Positions 47,141 to 60,620 are shown, numbered from the stretch's first letter. The stretch is DNA of 64,000 bases from Mauremys mutica (GCF_020497125.1 NW_025422983.1:1-64000); one strand, 5' to 3'. Program-made: numbers and translations. The notes: generated from the letters alone by a model not told the origin.

Positions 47141-48530
47141 TGATGGCTTAATTTTTCCCAGCTCCTAGTGGCCTGTCCCTGCTGTTGTAGGAGCAGCAGT
47201 GATTTCTATGCTCAATAGGTCTGTTATACTTCCCCCATTCCCATTTTTGTCTCTTCTCCCTCTCTGAATGCTTGTGAAGTGGCTTCCCCCCCTCCCCCTC
47301 CCGCTCCCTCCTGCAATGCTTGTGGGATGAATGGGCTGGTTGAACGGCTGGAAGATCAGAAGAGCTCCTAGATAGACAAGGTGTCTGGGACTCTAATTAG
47401 GCAGCAATCACACACCCAGAGCATGGACACTACATGGACACTGGCTGAGGTGGAGTGTGACCAGCCAGATGCAGCCAAGTCATCTCCAGTCGCAGGCCAT
47501 GAGGAGCAGGTCCTTAAAAGGGGAAGGGGCCATGTGCTCAGGAGTCACTCACAAGCTTGTACCTCCAGTGACTGCCCTTCGCCTGGCCAGTGGTTCACTG
47601 CATTGCAGTTCATTGGGCCTCAGGAAGACTTACCTTCATCGCACCGGCCATCGCGGCGCTGTGAGACACTTACCTGGCAGAATCCTGTGCCTGCCTCTTG
47701 GCTTCCCAGGGATGGCTACTTGCAGCCCAGGAGAAGAAGGATGGTTCTGGTGAAAGGAAGACAAGCAAAGCACTGGGAGGAAATTTGGGTGTGGGCTCTG
47801 CGCAGGGGGTGGGGTGCAGGAGGGGTGGTGCAGCTCGCAAAGTGACCGGTACACACAACCCTCTGGCAGCAGCTCCTAGATGAGTGGGGCCAGGGGATCT
47901 CCATGTGCTGCTGTCGCCAGGCGCTGCCCCCAGAGCTCCCATTGGCTACAGTTCCTGGCCAATGGGAGCTGCAGAGTTGGTGCTCAGGGCAGGGGCAGCA
48001 CGTGGAGACACTCCCCCCACCCCAGGGGATGCTGGGACATGCCAGCCACTTCTGGGAGCGGCACGGAGGGACGGAGGTAGAGTGGGCAGTGAGCCACCTT
48101 AGTGCTGCTGGCACATCTCTGCACACCCGTTGTGGGAGGGGAGCAGAGGGCCTCCATGTGCTGCCTGGGGTAGGGGCAGTGCACAGAGCTGCCTCCCCTC
48201 CCGGGTCTATTACAGGAGTGGGTGGGTGGGGTCTTTTGGCCTGCAAGGTGCAGCAGGTCGGACTAGATGATCTCACTGGTCCCTTCTGACCTTAAAGGCT
48301 CTGAGTCTAAAAGGGAGAGGGAAGTAAAGGAAATTAAAAAAAAATAAAATAAACCAAGCATTGTAATACCAGGATGACTCCAACTGCTCATTATATAGTC
48401 CCACCCCTTTCTTCCTCCACTGGGTGTTTAATGACCTGTTGGGATTTGGGACACTGATTCTCTCATTCCATTGATAAACTGAAACAATGTGACTGAAATT
48501 AAACCAATTTCCAGTGGAGGAATCATCACA
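47141..48530. other. Spacer, partly an inverted duplicate of 37.9-38.4 kb
   Basis: 47670-47770 is the inverted complement of 37920-38010 (cagaatcctgtgcctgcctc). About 48200-48310 is a plus-strand CR1 3' end (gactagatgatctcactggt). The remaining GC-rich sequence has no supported gene. Confidence 0.65.
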
Positions 48531-48534
48531 TCAT

Positions 48535-48605
48535 TGCATTGGCTGGGAATCAAACCCAGGTTAACTGCTCGGAAGGCAGCTATGTTCACACTATACCACC
48601 AATGC
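48535..48605 (-). tRNA. tRNA-Gly, anticodon TCC
   Basis: A 71-nt minus-strand cloverleaf: acceptor GCATTGG/CCAATGC perfect, anticodon loop CTTCCGA (TCC), T arm CTGGG/CCCAG. The D loop has lost one of the G18-G19 pair (agtgtgaac), and the B box reads TTTGATT with its CpG lost. No close T4 run follows. Correct glycine identity but possibly inactive. Flanks match those of the other two tRNA-Gly-like loci. Confidence 0.72.
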
Positions 48606-49738
48606 ATCTGGTGAAAGTCTCTGATTTTTCACACTTGGTGATTGGTCACCTTACTTCTCAGCATGAGGCAAATGTCTCTGTGGTCTCTGCCATTCATCGT
48701 GGGGAGTTTCCCCACTGATAACAGTTCTTGCTGGGTTGGGGATGGGAGAGAGAAGAGGCATTTATTCTGTTTCATTCCTCTCCATTTTCTGTTCCTCCCC
48801 GTCCCTTCCAGGGTCCTCCCTTCCATTTCAGACTGTGCAGTGACACCCTCCCCACACCCAGGACTCTCGAGCCTCTGGAGCAGCACGATCCCATGAGATC
48901 CTCAGTGACCAAGGGTCTTTTCCAACTTCCAGGAGGCCCAGCTTGAGTCTAAAGGAAGCTCTGTTCCTTCCTGGGGATCCTCTCTCTCTTCATGGAGATC
49001 AAGATCATGAAGCCTCTGCCTTGCCTCCTGGGTCTGAATTAATGTCCCATTTCCCACTATCTGCTCGAAAGAAACAAATGTTTCTAACCCAGGTGAGCGG
49101 CGTTAATTCAGCTGGAATCCTTCACCCACATTCCTTAGGAGATACAGACTCTCTGTGACACAGACTGACTGGGGTTCATCTCTGCATGTCCCCAGTGGGG
49201 AAGGAAAGACACTGAGGGGGAAGGAAGAAGATGGACAGAAGGAGTCAAATGGGGCTAGACCAGAATAGGACATTTTCTGCCTGTTAAAATGTACTAGACT
49301 CTAATTGCTTAAAACAAAACAAAAACCCACCAGCTTCTGTTTGAACCATCAGCTTTTCACAGAGCAGCCAAAGTGGTGAAGCACAGACACACATAACCAC
49401 CGACAGCCCAAGTTTGTCTAAGAAGCACCTATAGTGGCTCATGCAGGGGGAAATACAGCTGTGGGTGTGAGGTCAGGCCTCATCCAGAGCGTTGGTTTTC
49501 ATTAGCCACGGAGCTTCCCCCACTTCCTTTGCCCAATTCACATGGAAAGTGCCATAGGAGGGTGATGAGAGTAAATTCTAAACTCTGAAATGCGGCGGTT
49601 GGCCCAGAGATTGGGATAAGGGGTTTGAAGAGAAAAAGCTCTAAGAGTATAAAACCAGACAGTCTCCAGGGGCTGGTCCGGTACACGCCTCAACAGGGAG
49701 CCATTCGGGGGAGGGGGTTTCACTCCCTCTGTTCAATG
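48606..49738. other. Spacer before duplication unit 2
   Basis: No gene, tRNA or clear repeat recognised. Unlike unit 1, no minisatellite precedes the duplication boundary here. Confidence 0.5.
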
Positions 49739-51685
49739 TCCTGAGAGGTATTTGAAGATGAAGATAACACCATGGCTAACAGGTGACTGGCACGTCCTGG
49801 GTTAAAGAAAGGGACCTGGGTTACTAGTCGGAAGATTTGCGTTACCATCACTGTCTGACCCCCCTTCAGTGCGGAGCAGGTGTGTACGTTGCTGGATGAA
49901 ACGCAGAGACTCCTGGAGAGCAGGGGCAGCTGTTTCCATGGCAGAGAGCCTGGCACTTAGGAGACTTTCTACACTTGCTGTTTTGAAGCAATTCAGTAAA
50001 ATAACGGTGGAGCTACAATGTCTGGTCCAAAATTTCAGCCCCCCTGGTGCAAAAACGCTATTTTAGGATCTACATCGGAGGCTCCCGGCACTAGGACACT
50101 TGACCAGAGAGCTCAGTGGGGGCGTAACAGCTGCTGACTCTGAGGGTCCCGGGCTAAATCCACTTGCAGGGGGAAGTGTTTTGATTTATTTGATGGATAA
50201 TGAGCACCAGCTACCAGGGTAGAAGCCCTGAGAGTCGCTGCCACTCCAGCTGCTGCTAGGGCAGGGGGGAGCCCCAGGGGGCCAGCTGCTGCTCTGGCCA
50301 CCCCAGAAGTGCTGCCAGAGGCCACCAAGCTGTGGCTGCTCCTGCTGCCCTCGGGACCACTGGTCAAGTGGTCCCCGGGCCAGCCGCATTGGCCGCTGCT
50401 TGGGCGGTCCCTGGAGCCAGTTGATTGAGTGGCCCTGGAGTCAGCCACTGTGCCCACTGCAGAAGTCACGGAGGTTGCAAGAAGTCACAGAATCCATCAC
50501 TTCCACCACCTCCGTGACAGACATGGAGACAAACCCTTCCCTGCTGTGACTGCAGTTCCTGGAAGGAAAGAGAAGAACAGAAAGTGACGAGAGAAAGAAA
50601 AAGAGAGACTCCCTGTCACGTCTCTCCCTGCTGCCTCCCCCCTTGTATTCTGTAACCCCATCTCACTGGGTTCCCTGTGCTGGTGCCATGGGGGTGACAC
50701 TAGAGTTCTGGGGAGCTCTTCATTTCTCAACATTTCACACAAATTTGTCTTTGGGCTGAAATTTCTCCTGTTAGGCCTCTCAGTCAGAGCTGTACCCCAC
50801 CCTGTTTGCGGGGGGGGGTGGGGGGGAAGAGGGGAGATGTAAATTGCAGAGCAGGCAGAGAAGTCGCCCATAAAGGGTCATATTGTTCTGGTGACTGGTT
50901 CTGACGGGGTCCCACGTCCTCTGACACAGGCTCATGTGCAGAACATGGGAGCTCTGGCTTGTCCTAAATGCTGTAGAGTGTGAGTTCCTGGAAAGGGCAG
51001 GGGAGAGGGAGCAAGAGGAGAAAGGCAGAGACATTGGAGACGAGGAATTGCGGGGAGAAGAAGGAAAGAACAGAGAGACAATAAATGATTGAAGCAGAAC
51101 AGGTGTCCCAACTCCATCTTGCTCATCACAGGTGTTCAGAGAGACAGGTAGTTGCGGGTTTTCCAGTGTCAAGTCTGAACTTTGATTCTAACAATGTGTG
51201 TTGAAATATCAAGGGGATCTCCACATACCTGATCTCTTCCCTCTCCCCTTTTTTAGTATTAATTTTTATTTTGACGTGTTTGGCTTAACCGTGATTTTCT
51301 CTTTCCCCACCTGTATTGCAATTTGGGGTTTATGTTTATTTTGCCTCCCTTTTGTTCATGTCATTATAATTGTAACAGCAAAGGAATCTGCAGGAGCAAA
51401 AACTGACTCAAAACTTCATGTCCCCACCATGCCGGAACATCCTACAAACAGCGCACGGAGCTGGAATCATAACACGCAAGGCCAGGGGATGGGAGATGCA
51501 GGTTTCCAAGGGTTCCGTCTTTCTCAGATGACACATTCCAGCCCCTTGTGTGCCTCCATCCTGTATGACCTGCTGGACTTTGACACATTTATTGTCTCAT
51601 TCTATAGATAATGTGATTGTAACACAATGTGACTGAAATTAAACCACTTCCAGATGAGGAAACAACAGAAGAGAAAAGCCATTAT

Positions 51686-51757
51686 TGCATTGACTGGGAA
51701 TCAAACCCAGATGAATTGCTTAGAAGACACCTACGCACACCACTATACCACCAATGC
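51686..51757 (-). pseudogene. tRNA-Gly-like with anticodon TCT, unit 2 copy
   Basis: Duplicate of 17376-17447 with the same TCT anticodon and flanks. Here the anticodon stem (GGTGT/GCAAT) has a mismatch, so it is more decayed. B box TTTGATT; a T4 run follows. Confidence 0.7.
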
Positions 51758-52390
51758 ATCTGGCAGGAGTAGCTTTCCTGCAGGTTCTGTGTGCTGGCAA
51801 TGGGGTGACACATGACCACGGAGTTAGTGAGCAGGGTGGATGGGCTGGAAGCTGCCTGACAGCTGGGAGCACAGTTAGGATCCCAGAGTGACTGAAAGGG
51901 GGCAAAGGTGAAAACAGATCTCACTGGGAGCTGGCCCCACACCTGCCCCGCCCCTAGGAGAGGGGAACTGAAGCTCAACTTCAATCACAGAAAAATCTTC
52001 CCTGAGAAGGAAGGGGACAGCTTGTTTTAAAGACCAGGTTTGTGTTTGTTCCTGCTACATACGGAGGGGCTGGGTAGTGCTGATTCCAGCCCCCAGACTC
52101 TGGGAGGATAAGGAACAAATTCAGGCTGCCAGTGACCTGCAGGAGGAAGATGATCTTTTGACAGTGACGGACGCCTCGTCCTAAAGGCCTTTGTCTGCCC
52201 CCTTCCAGTGACTGTTTGGCACAGGAATGCAGCCCCCACTCCTGGGTCTCTCCTGGGGAAATAATGTTTCTGTGCAAAACACCAAAGCTTTTAACAGAAA
52301 GGAAGAAAAGGAAATGGCCACATGATGGGACTAGCACATAAGGAATGAAACACAAGATGCTTCTCCCACGTGCATTGACTTTTAACCTTG

Positions 52391-52735
52391 TTTGTGGTGG
52401 TGTTGTATCCATGTTGGTCCCAGGGGTCCCCTGGGGCGCCGGGCATTGGCCACTTTCGGGAGAGTGGGCTAGATGAACTGGTCTGACTCAGTGTGGCTGT
52501 TCTTATGTTCTAACTGCAGGTTATGGAAGAGACGACCTTCCAGGCTACACAGAACTGAAGAAGGGTGCTGGGTTAGCTCCACAGCTTGTCTCTTTCACCA
52601 ACAGAGTTTGGTCCTCTGCAAGCTCTTACCCTCACCCACCTTGTCTCTCTTGGACTCTGAAAAGTGCTTTCTCCCCACTCCCGTTGCAGAGAAGTTAAGT
52701 TTTCCCTTTGGGCAACGATCAGGCTGAAGCAATTG
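52391..52735. mobile_element. Insertion specific to unit 2, including a CR1 3' end
   Basis: Unit 1 reads continuously 'aaccttgtattgac' (about 18073-18086). Unit 2 has about 345 extra bp between 'aaccttg' and 'ttgtattgac'. The insert contains 'ggcattggccactttcgg...agatgaactggtctgactcag' (CR1-like end) and 'gtctctttcaccaacagagtttggtcc', a reverse-oriented dispersed repeat. It arrived after the duplication. Confidence 0.8.
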
Positions 52736-53570
52736 TATTGACTGTGACACTAGAATTGGAGATTTAATATTATAAATAAATGAGTCTAAACCTGAGGTTC
52801 TGGTTTTCACATTGGATTTTCTAACTCAGTTCCCAATGCTCTTCTAGAAAGGCCTCCAGGCTGCCTGCCCAGCCCAGCAAAAGTGGCCAGGAGAAAGCCC
52901 ACACTGCTGCTCTTTCAGGTACTTGAAGGCTGCTATCAAACCCCCCTCACTCCGTCAGTCCCCAGTCTGTGGCAGTGCCTGGGATTCTTCCGTCCTAAGT
53001 GCAGGACTCTGCACTTCTCCTTGTTGACCTCCTTGTTGAACCTCCTCAGATTTCTTTTGGCCCAATCCTCCAATTTGTCTAGGTCACTCTGGACCCAAAC
53101 CCTGTCCTCCAGCGCTTGGATTCTTTACATGCTTTCACAGAGCAAAGAGCACATGTTCCATGATTTCATAGGGCAGAGTTTTGTGCTATAGGGAGCTTTC
53201 CCTGTGTGAATTTGACAGGTGGATCAACATAGAGACACATTGTGACCCTTCTCAGGGTGCTGAGGGCTGAGAGTCTCCTTGTTGCCACCTGCCACAAGGA
53301 AGAGGGAGTTTTGCATTTGGCAGCTGGATGTTAGTGACCAAACTCACCAGCTTGCTGGAACTCAAGGACCCTCCTCTGAGCTACAGCAGCCACCTTAACC
53401 TTTGAGTTCCTTCAATGTGTCCCCCTCTGGGGTCCAGCCCGGATCACCAGATCCCTGGTGAAATCCCAGATCCTCTCTTCCCCAAGTATCCCAGGTTACT
53501 AGTTTTACTGTGGGCCATTGCTACTGTATATCACACAGCACCTGAGTACAGTTATCGAACAAGCAAAAAA

Positions 53571-53576
53571 TTTATT
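53571..53576 (-). terminator. Candidate polyadenylation signal of zinc-finger gene 2
   Basis: AATAAA on the minus strand, about 165 nt beyond the stop codon, homologous to 18902-18907. Confidence 0.55.
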
Positions 53577-53738
53577 TCACAACGGATAGAGATTTAAACA
53601 AACAAACGTGAGTGATGGAAACCAACTGTTACCAACTAAACAAAGGCAGAAAATGATAGAATAGAAAGGCCAGCACAAAAAACAGAGAGAGGAACAATAA
53701 GATACTAAAAGGACAATGGTTGGAACTCTCCATTTCTC

Positions 53739-54536
<798 letters not shown>

Positions 54537-54824
54537 TCAAATAAAAATCAGGAGCTGAACTCCCCCAAACTCTTCCCCCAAATAGGAGAGAGGAGGGGAA
54601 TGAATTCAGCCTTCACATCCCATCCATACGCAGGGGGAAGGGAGGAAGCTACTGCCTGGTGTCTGCTAGGATCTATAGGAAGCCATGAACTATATTTACC
54701 CTGAGGATATGACCCCTGCTAGGGACAATAATGAACTGAGAGACCTCCCCAAGGGCTTTGTTGGGCATTCCAGATGTTTCCTTCAGGCACTTACAGATTC
54801 TGAGGTGGTTTAATGTTTCCTCAC

Positions 54825-54929
54825 CTGTGCAGGGAGATCTCAGGATCTCTCTTTCCTCTGAACCCTGGAGGTCTGGGACCCATGGCTCTTCCCCTTGTTC
54901 CAGCTGGGAGATCACATCACGTTGGAAAA
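54825..54929 (-). CDS. KRAB-B exon, zinc-finger gene 2
   Basis: A 105-nt exon, phase 1/1, encoding [20 protein letters not shown] and on to CTG. Acceptor TTTCTAG and donor CAG|GTGAGG are intact. It differs from gene 1 by a few residues (L to R after VFQ; SPCTG for SSCTG). Confidence 0.9.
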
Positions 54930-56313
54930 CTAGAAACCCTGCTCAGATGAAAGAAAACAAAGGAGTTCAGTTGATTTCATAAGACTTGGTCATAAAAAAA
55001 CAAACATTCTATTAATTTAACTTCAGTGCCTAGTGTGACCTGGTGGGCCAGGGCAGTTCTCACTGAAAATGCCAAAGTTAGGGCAGGCTGAAAAAGGGAG
55101 AGCAGATGCTCCCAAAACTGCTGGTTAACACTGAAGTTAAACTCACCGACCAGTCACCAACTGTGCTTCTGATCCCCCACACGGGTTATCGAGAAGCTGA
55201 AAAAAGAAATCACACAGCCCCCTTTATTGCATCCCAGTTCTCTGACTCCCAATCAGCAACTAGGTCCAGTACAGTGAGAGGTTATTTAAAAACTCTGCTC
55301 ACGTAAACAAAGTGTTCCTCTGACCCCAAAGGGTCAGCCACATCACCTGGTCAGTATAGGTTTGGATATTACCCAAAATTCCATCCTTCCAGCCAATCCT
55401 TTAGCATCTAAACTAAAGGTTTAAACGAAAGAAAGACAGAAAGAAGTTAAATGGGAAGGCAGTCAGATACATTCCAAAATGGATATATCAGGTTCTTAGC
55501 AGTATTGGTGAGTTGCTGGCTTGAAAGTCTGTCTGGAATGCATCCATAGCTTGGATGGGTCATTCAGTCCTTTGTTCCAGGGTTCAGTTTGTAGAGAAGG
55601 TGCTCCAGAGGTAGGAAGGGGGATTGAAGACAAATGGAGATGATGCAGCTGCCCTTTATATTCCTTTTGCCATGTGGCCTGTACTTCCTGTGTCCCAAAC
55701 ACAAGCTTCACAGCACGTGGCATGGAAAAGCCTTGGAGTTCTCATTACACAGGCATACCCCGGCATGTCTTGCTGACTCAATAGGTGTATCCCCTTGGTC
55801 CTTTCCATGGGCTCATTGTACAGCTGATGACTCTCAATGGGCCATCAAACAGGGGGCAGTGCTGATGCCAATATGTCTGGGGGTGTCACCCAGAAACACT
55901 GCACAAGTCTGGAAATACAGATATACCCCACATATCTATAACTCACAATACAAAGGTGATACAAACATAGAAACAAAATTATCATACTTGGCAAATCATA
56001 ACATTTTCACTGACACCTGGCATGGCATATCTAGCACGATTCATTGCAATTTTATCAGATTGTATTATTATTTTATTATTAATACCAAAGTGTCTCACAA
56101 TTCCATACAGTGTCACACTTGGTAAACCAGTGAATTCCCAGGACCAGTTCCCCAGGTCCTTGAAGATGCCGAACACTGTGCTTATGAGGGACTGAAATAC
56201 CCACATATCTGCTGGGAACACACACACAGACACTGTATCTGTCTACACCCCTGTGTTCACTCTTCTAGAAAATTATGATCAATTTTGTACACAGTATGGC
56301 TTGTGAGGTATCA

Positions 56314-56514
<201 letters not shown>

Positions 56515-57165
56515 TCACAGCCCCACCATTTGTGGCAGAGAGGAGCCAATCAAATGGAAGCTCTGGGTGGATCCCACTCAACAGAGTCCCACCCCCACCC
56601 CGCTCAGCGTATCCAGCAAATACCAGGGTGATGGGACGAAGAGAGAGCCCCTTGTCTCTCCCAGCAGATCCATCACACACCTACTAGCCACCGACTGATA
56701 CAGGAGATGGAGCCCCTAGCGGGGTTCAGGGAAAACTCCCTGGTAGGAAGCCCAATAACATCCTCTTTGTGAGGAGCTGGATATGAAGGGAGAGGCAGCT
56801 CCAATAAGCCTGACTCATGGGTGCCCCCTTCATATCTCACAGCAGCCGCTGGGTAGTGAGCTCAGGCTCCCGCACTGGGAGTCTGGTGAGTTTGACTAGC
56901 TCCATGTAGGTGGGCTATTTTCTTTCTTCACAAATTAGGGCATTTCCACCTCCCAACCTCCTGAGTCTGTTCCTAGAATCTAGGGCACTTATTAAATAAC
57001 TCCCAGCAGGTTTGCCACACCCTGGCCTCCTCCTTTCCCCACCCTGTGAATTTCCTGCCCCGCTCCAACCTCCAGACCAGACTGTGCAAACCTTCCCATC
57101 TCCGGTGTATTTGCTCTCCCTCTCCTCCAGCAGGAACCCACCAGCAACCCCCCGATAATCTCTAC

Positions 57166-57258
57166 CTGAACTGACTCCACTGCAGCCATTTCTCTTCCCT
57201 GTCCCACGCCAGGCTGGGATGAGCTGGAGGAAAACATGGACGCCATTCTGCAGCCTGT
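57166..57258 (-). CDS. Start exon (MAAVESVQ) of gene 2
   Basis: A 93-nt exon; coding part 57166-57189. Acceptor TCCCCCAG, donor CAG|GTAGAG. It is 693 nt upstream of KRAB-A, the same spacing as in unit 1. Confidence 0.85.
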
Positions 57259-59235
57259 CTGGGGGAGAAGGGCAGTTGTGGGCATTTCAGAACTGGGTTT
57301 AGTTAATTTATCATCACAATTCCCCCAGGCCCTTTCCCTGCAGACAGACACCCTAGATCCTGCCATGCTGGGAAATGCTCAATCTGTTTATTACAAAGTA
57401 GATCTGGCCCCTGCTGCCAGGCTACGCCCAGACACATTTTTAACCTCCCTTCTCCCTCCCCTCACCCTGTAACAAAGTCTCTGAACACAAGGCTAGAAAA
57501 GAGCAGAACCAAAGGAGTCACTGTTGGGGATTCCAAGGGACACTGACCCCACGGCAGCCACACCCCAGCAGGGGGAATATGGAGTCAGGAACTGGCTTTC
57601 CCTCTGTCTGATCCTTGTTTTGTTCACTGGAAAGTGGTTCTGCCCAGGGATGCAGCAATACATGTGTCATTTCTCCCACTGCCCCTTTCAGTCTCTCCTT
57701 CCCGTCCTCTCTCCCTGCCCCTCTGGCTGGGAAAGTCCCATTCCTGGGGGCTTTGCTCTCCCAGGGCTGGATTTTCTCCTGGCAATTGCTACTGGGAGGA
57801 GAAACGAGGAGGGGCTGTTTGTGCAGAGTCACTTTCTTGCCAGTCCCCAGCACTTTCCCTGAGGTCTATCAGTTACCTGGAGACTCTAGCTCAGAATTTA
57901 GTATTAACAGGGCCCAGGGCTGCCCTAGGGGGCTAGGACCAGCTGGAGAAAGTCATCCCCTGGGCCGGGCAGAGAAGCAGCTTTAATTCAGGTCACTTCC
58001 CAGCACAGAACCCCACTGGGGGAGCAGCAGCTGCTAAGCCTGGTCTCCCAGATCACAATGGAGGCTGCAGCCTCTGACCCAGGAAGCTGAACCCCAATAT
58101 CCTGGGCAGAGAGGGACAGAGCGTCTGAGCAGCTTCCCTCCTTTAGCTCTCTGGGGAGAGCAGCTAATGAGAGCCCCTCCTCACAGGGAGAATTGCTGAT
58201 CTCATTTGCCCCACTGTCCATCCGGAGTCACTCCTTGTCTTTCCATACAGTGACTCTGGATTAACATTTCTCTTAATGAATCCAGATTTCAGAAAGAACG
58301 AGTCCAGAACGCTGTGAAAGATAGTGCCATAGTATAGCAGTGCTAGATCTCTTCCCACCTCGCTCACCCTCCAGATCTAGGACAAGGAATCGGGCAGGAG
58401 TTTTCCCAATGGAACCGGAAGTTCCTGCAGTTTTCAAGAGGGGAGAAAAGCAAAATCTGTCATTTCACCTTACAGTGTTTGATAAGTGGATAGAAAGTTT
58501 TCACGGTGCCTGGGCCTGGCCGGGGAATGTCGGGCAGTGCTTGGAGCCAGGATTCTGGCACAAGCTGATGAGATAGAAGGAACATGGTTAGTAGCAACCC
58601 CCAGAGCTTCCATCCAGGGGGGCCCCCAACATCCCCAGTACCCAGACCCCCCCAGCCAGATATTTCCTGGGACCCAACCCCCAGAATCCCTGGCCAGAGA
58701 CCCCAGATACCCCTCAGAGCCCCACCGGCCAGAGAACCCCCACCAGATCTTCACTGCTGGCTGGGAATCCCAAAGGTTCCCCCCACCAAGAGCCCCCACC
58801 AGCCAGGGACCCCAGTTAGGAACTCACTGCCATCCTGAGATTCCCCCACTGCCCTCCTAGGACCCCCGCCTGCCCTTCAGCAGAGAGGTAAGACATGTCC
58901 ATGCCCTGTCACTAGCAAATAATGGTCACCATGGATCCACCCCAGAGGTGGCTGCATCACAGAGGCCATTTGTCATGGGGTTTGGGATACTTCTGGACCC
59001 ACACTGCACTGAGTGACCTCTTCATCCCGTGCCAGCTGGAGACAAGAAAAGGGTCCAGCCAACTCTCCCGTTACCAGCTGGAAACCACTGAGCCCCCAAA
59101 CAGGGAGAGGCCTCTGGCGTTGATGGGTATTAAATATCTGGCTGGTCTCTTTCATCAGCAAACATTTTAACAGAGATAAAGGAGGGAAGAAATGGCTCTC
59201 AAAGGAGTCGGGAAAGATGATCTCTGGGCAATTTA

Positions 59236-59780
59236 ACTCCCCGGGGGCTCCGGGCGGGGCTGGAGCGGGCAGAGCCCGGGGGGCGGGGCCCAGCTGGAGA
59301 AAGGTCCGCCCCCCCCGGCCGGGCCCCCCCCGGCCGGGCCCCCCCCGGGGAGCAGCAGCGGCTCAGCCCGGGCCCGACTCACGCGGAGGCGGCAGCAGCA
59401 GCAGCTTTATTCTCCCGCCCCCAGCGGGGCTCGCAAGGCGCATGCGCAGTAACAGCTGCTGAAACCCTTCCTTACCTGGGCTGGAGAGGGCGGAAGCGGC
59501 CCCGGGGCAGGCTGGGAGATGTAGTTCCTGACTCTCCCCGGAGCGGAAGTGATGTCAGCGGGGGAGCCGGAACCGGGCTGCGCAAGAGTGTTGGGCGCTG
59601 CGGCTCTGCCTGGCTCGCGCGGGGCCGTTGGAGCCTCTCCCGGGCCGGAGAAGGGTTGGTGCCGTTGGAGCTCTGGGCATGCGCAGATCGCGGCGGGAGA
59701 GCCCTTCATTAACCCGGGGGGGGGGCGGTGACCCCCGAGGAGCGGGGAGAGAAAGGGGGGGGGCTGAGATCCCCTCGGAT
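59236..59780 (-). promoter_or_regulatory. CpG-island promoter of zinc-finger gene 2
   Basis: Very high CpG density in an otherwise CpG-poor window. Recognisable sites: perfect NRF1 palindrome GCGCATGCGC (59438-59447) and a second GGCATGCGCA (59676-59685); ZNF143-like 'gaactacatctcccagcctg' on the minus strand (59506-59525); adjacent ETS and CRE-like 'gcggaagtgatgtcagc' (59543-59559). No TATA box. Sites on both sides make a bidirectional promoter possible, but no plus-strand gene is supported. Confidence 0.75.
59476..59545 (-). other. Probable 5' non-coding exon 1 of gene 2
   Basis: Minus-strand sequence ending in the strong donor CAGCCCAG|GTAAGG at 59476/59475, within the CpG island and downstream of the ETS/CRE sites. 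The 5' limit is a guess; the start site is not visible. Confidence 0.55.
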
Positions 59781-59789
59781 TTACCGCTG

Positions 59790-60620
59790 CCCCCTCCCGT
59801 GGGGACCCCCCTCCTCCCCCGTCCTGCCCCCTTTCTCCCTAGAGAGCCACGAGCAGCGCCCAGGGTGACCCCCCCCTCCCCCAACCCCTGAGAAGTTCCC
59901 TGTCCCCCCCCTCCCCCGATTGTGCCCCTTTTTCTCTCCCCTTCGCCAGTGGCCAGTTCAGGTCTCAGGTTTGGGGGGTTTCCCCCATTTCCACCTGCAG
60001 GGATTTGTCCTTGTGCGGGTGGGAAATGGTTCCCCCCAGTGATTCCTGAGCTGGGCAGAGGGTGAATGGGCAGAGGCTGGGGGGCCCTGAGACAGGGACA
60101 CCTCTGGGCTGGGCTGGGGGGGCCACTCTCTGCTGGCAACGGGGCCTGGGAAGGGCCAGGAAGGGGAGGGAGGAGCAAGTGCCCCCCACGGAGACGGCCC
60201 AGCCCCAGGTTTCCCCTCCCAGCTACTTCCCCTCCCCCAACCTGCCCAACCCAGCAGCCCCCCCACCTGCGAGTCACTTTCCCAGACCCCACTGCCAGCC
60301 TCTCCCCACAGCCAGTGACCTTCTGGCTCCAGCCCCACTCCTGTCCCCTCTGAAAGCCACATCACCCAGGGCTCCCTGCCAGCCATGTGAGTGTGAGGCA
60401 AGAAGAATCCGTCCCATTCTGTTGTTGATTCAATATCGCTGTGTAATCCCCACAAATTTCCCATGTTTTCTCTTGAACTGTTGACATAAAATCTCCCCAG
60501 ATGTTGGGGCTTCTCTATTATGTTGTCAAATATTTAGTTTGTGCCCCATTTTCTCCTCCGTTCTGAAATACTGATATCAAATGCTCAAAAATCTTCCCAC
60601 TTTTCTCTCTATGTGTGTGA
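59790..60620. other. GC-rich flank of the CpG island
   Basis: C/G-rich, CpG-poor sequence with compositional frames on both strands; no domain or splice-consistent exon recognised. Confidence 0.5.

Noticed and set aside
38422..51757. Idea that the tRNA cluster plus zinc-finger genes mark the MHC-linked tRNA/ZNF region
   Set aside because: tRNA and ZNF genes are found together near the mammalian MHC, but no MHC, TRIM or histone gene is present here, so linkage cannot be argued from this window.
59549..59731. Small plus-strand frame at the CpG island as a divergent gene
   Set aside because: GC-rich islands give chance frames; no splice donor, domain or downstream exon supports it.
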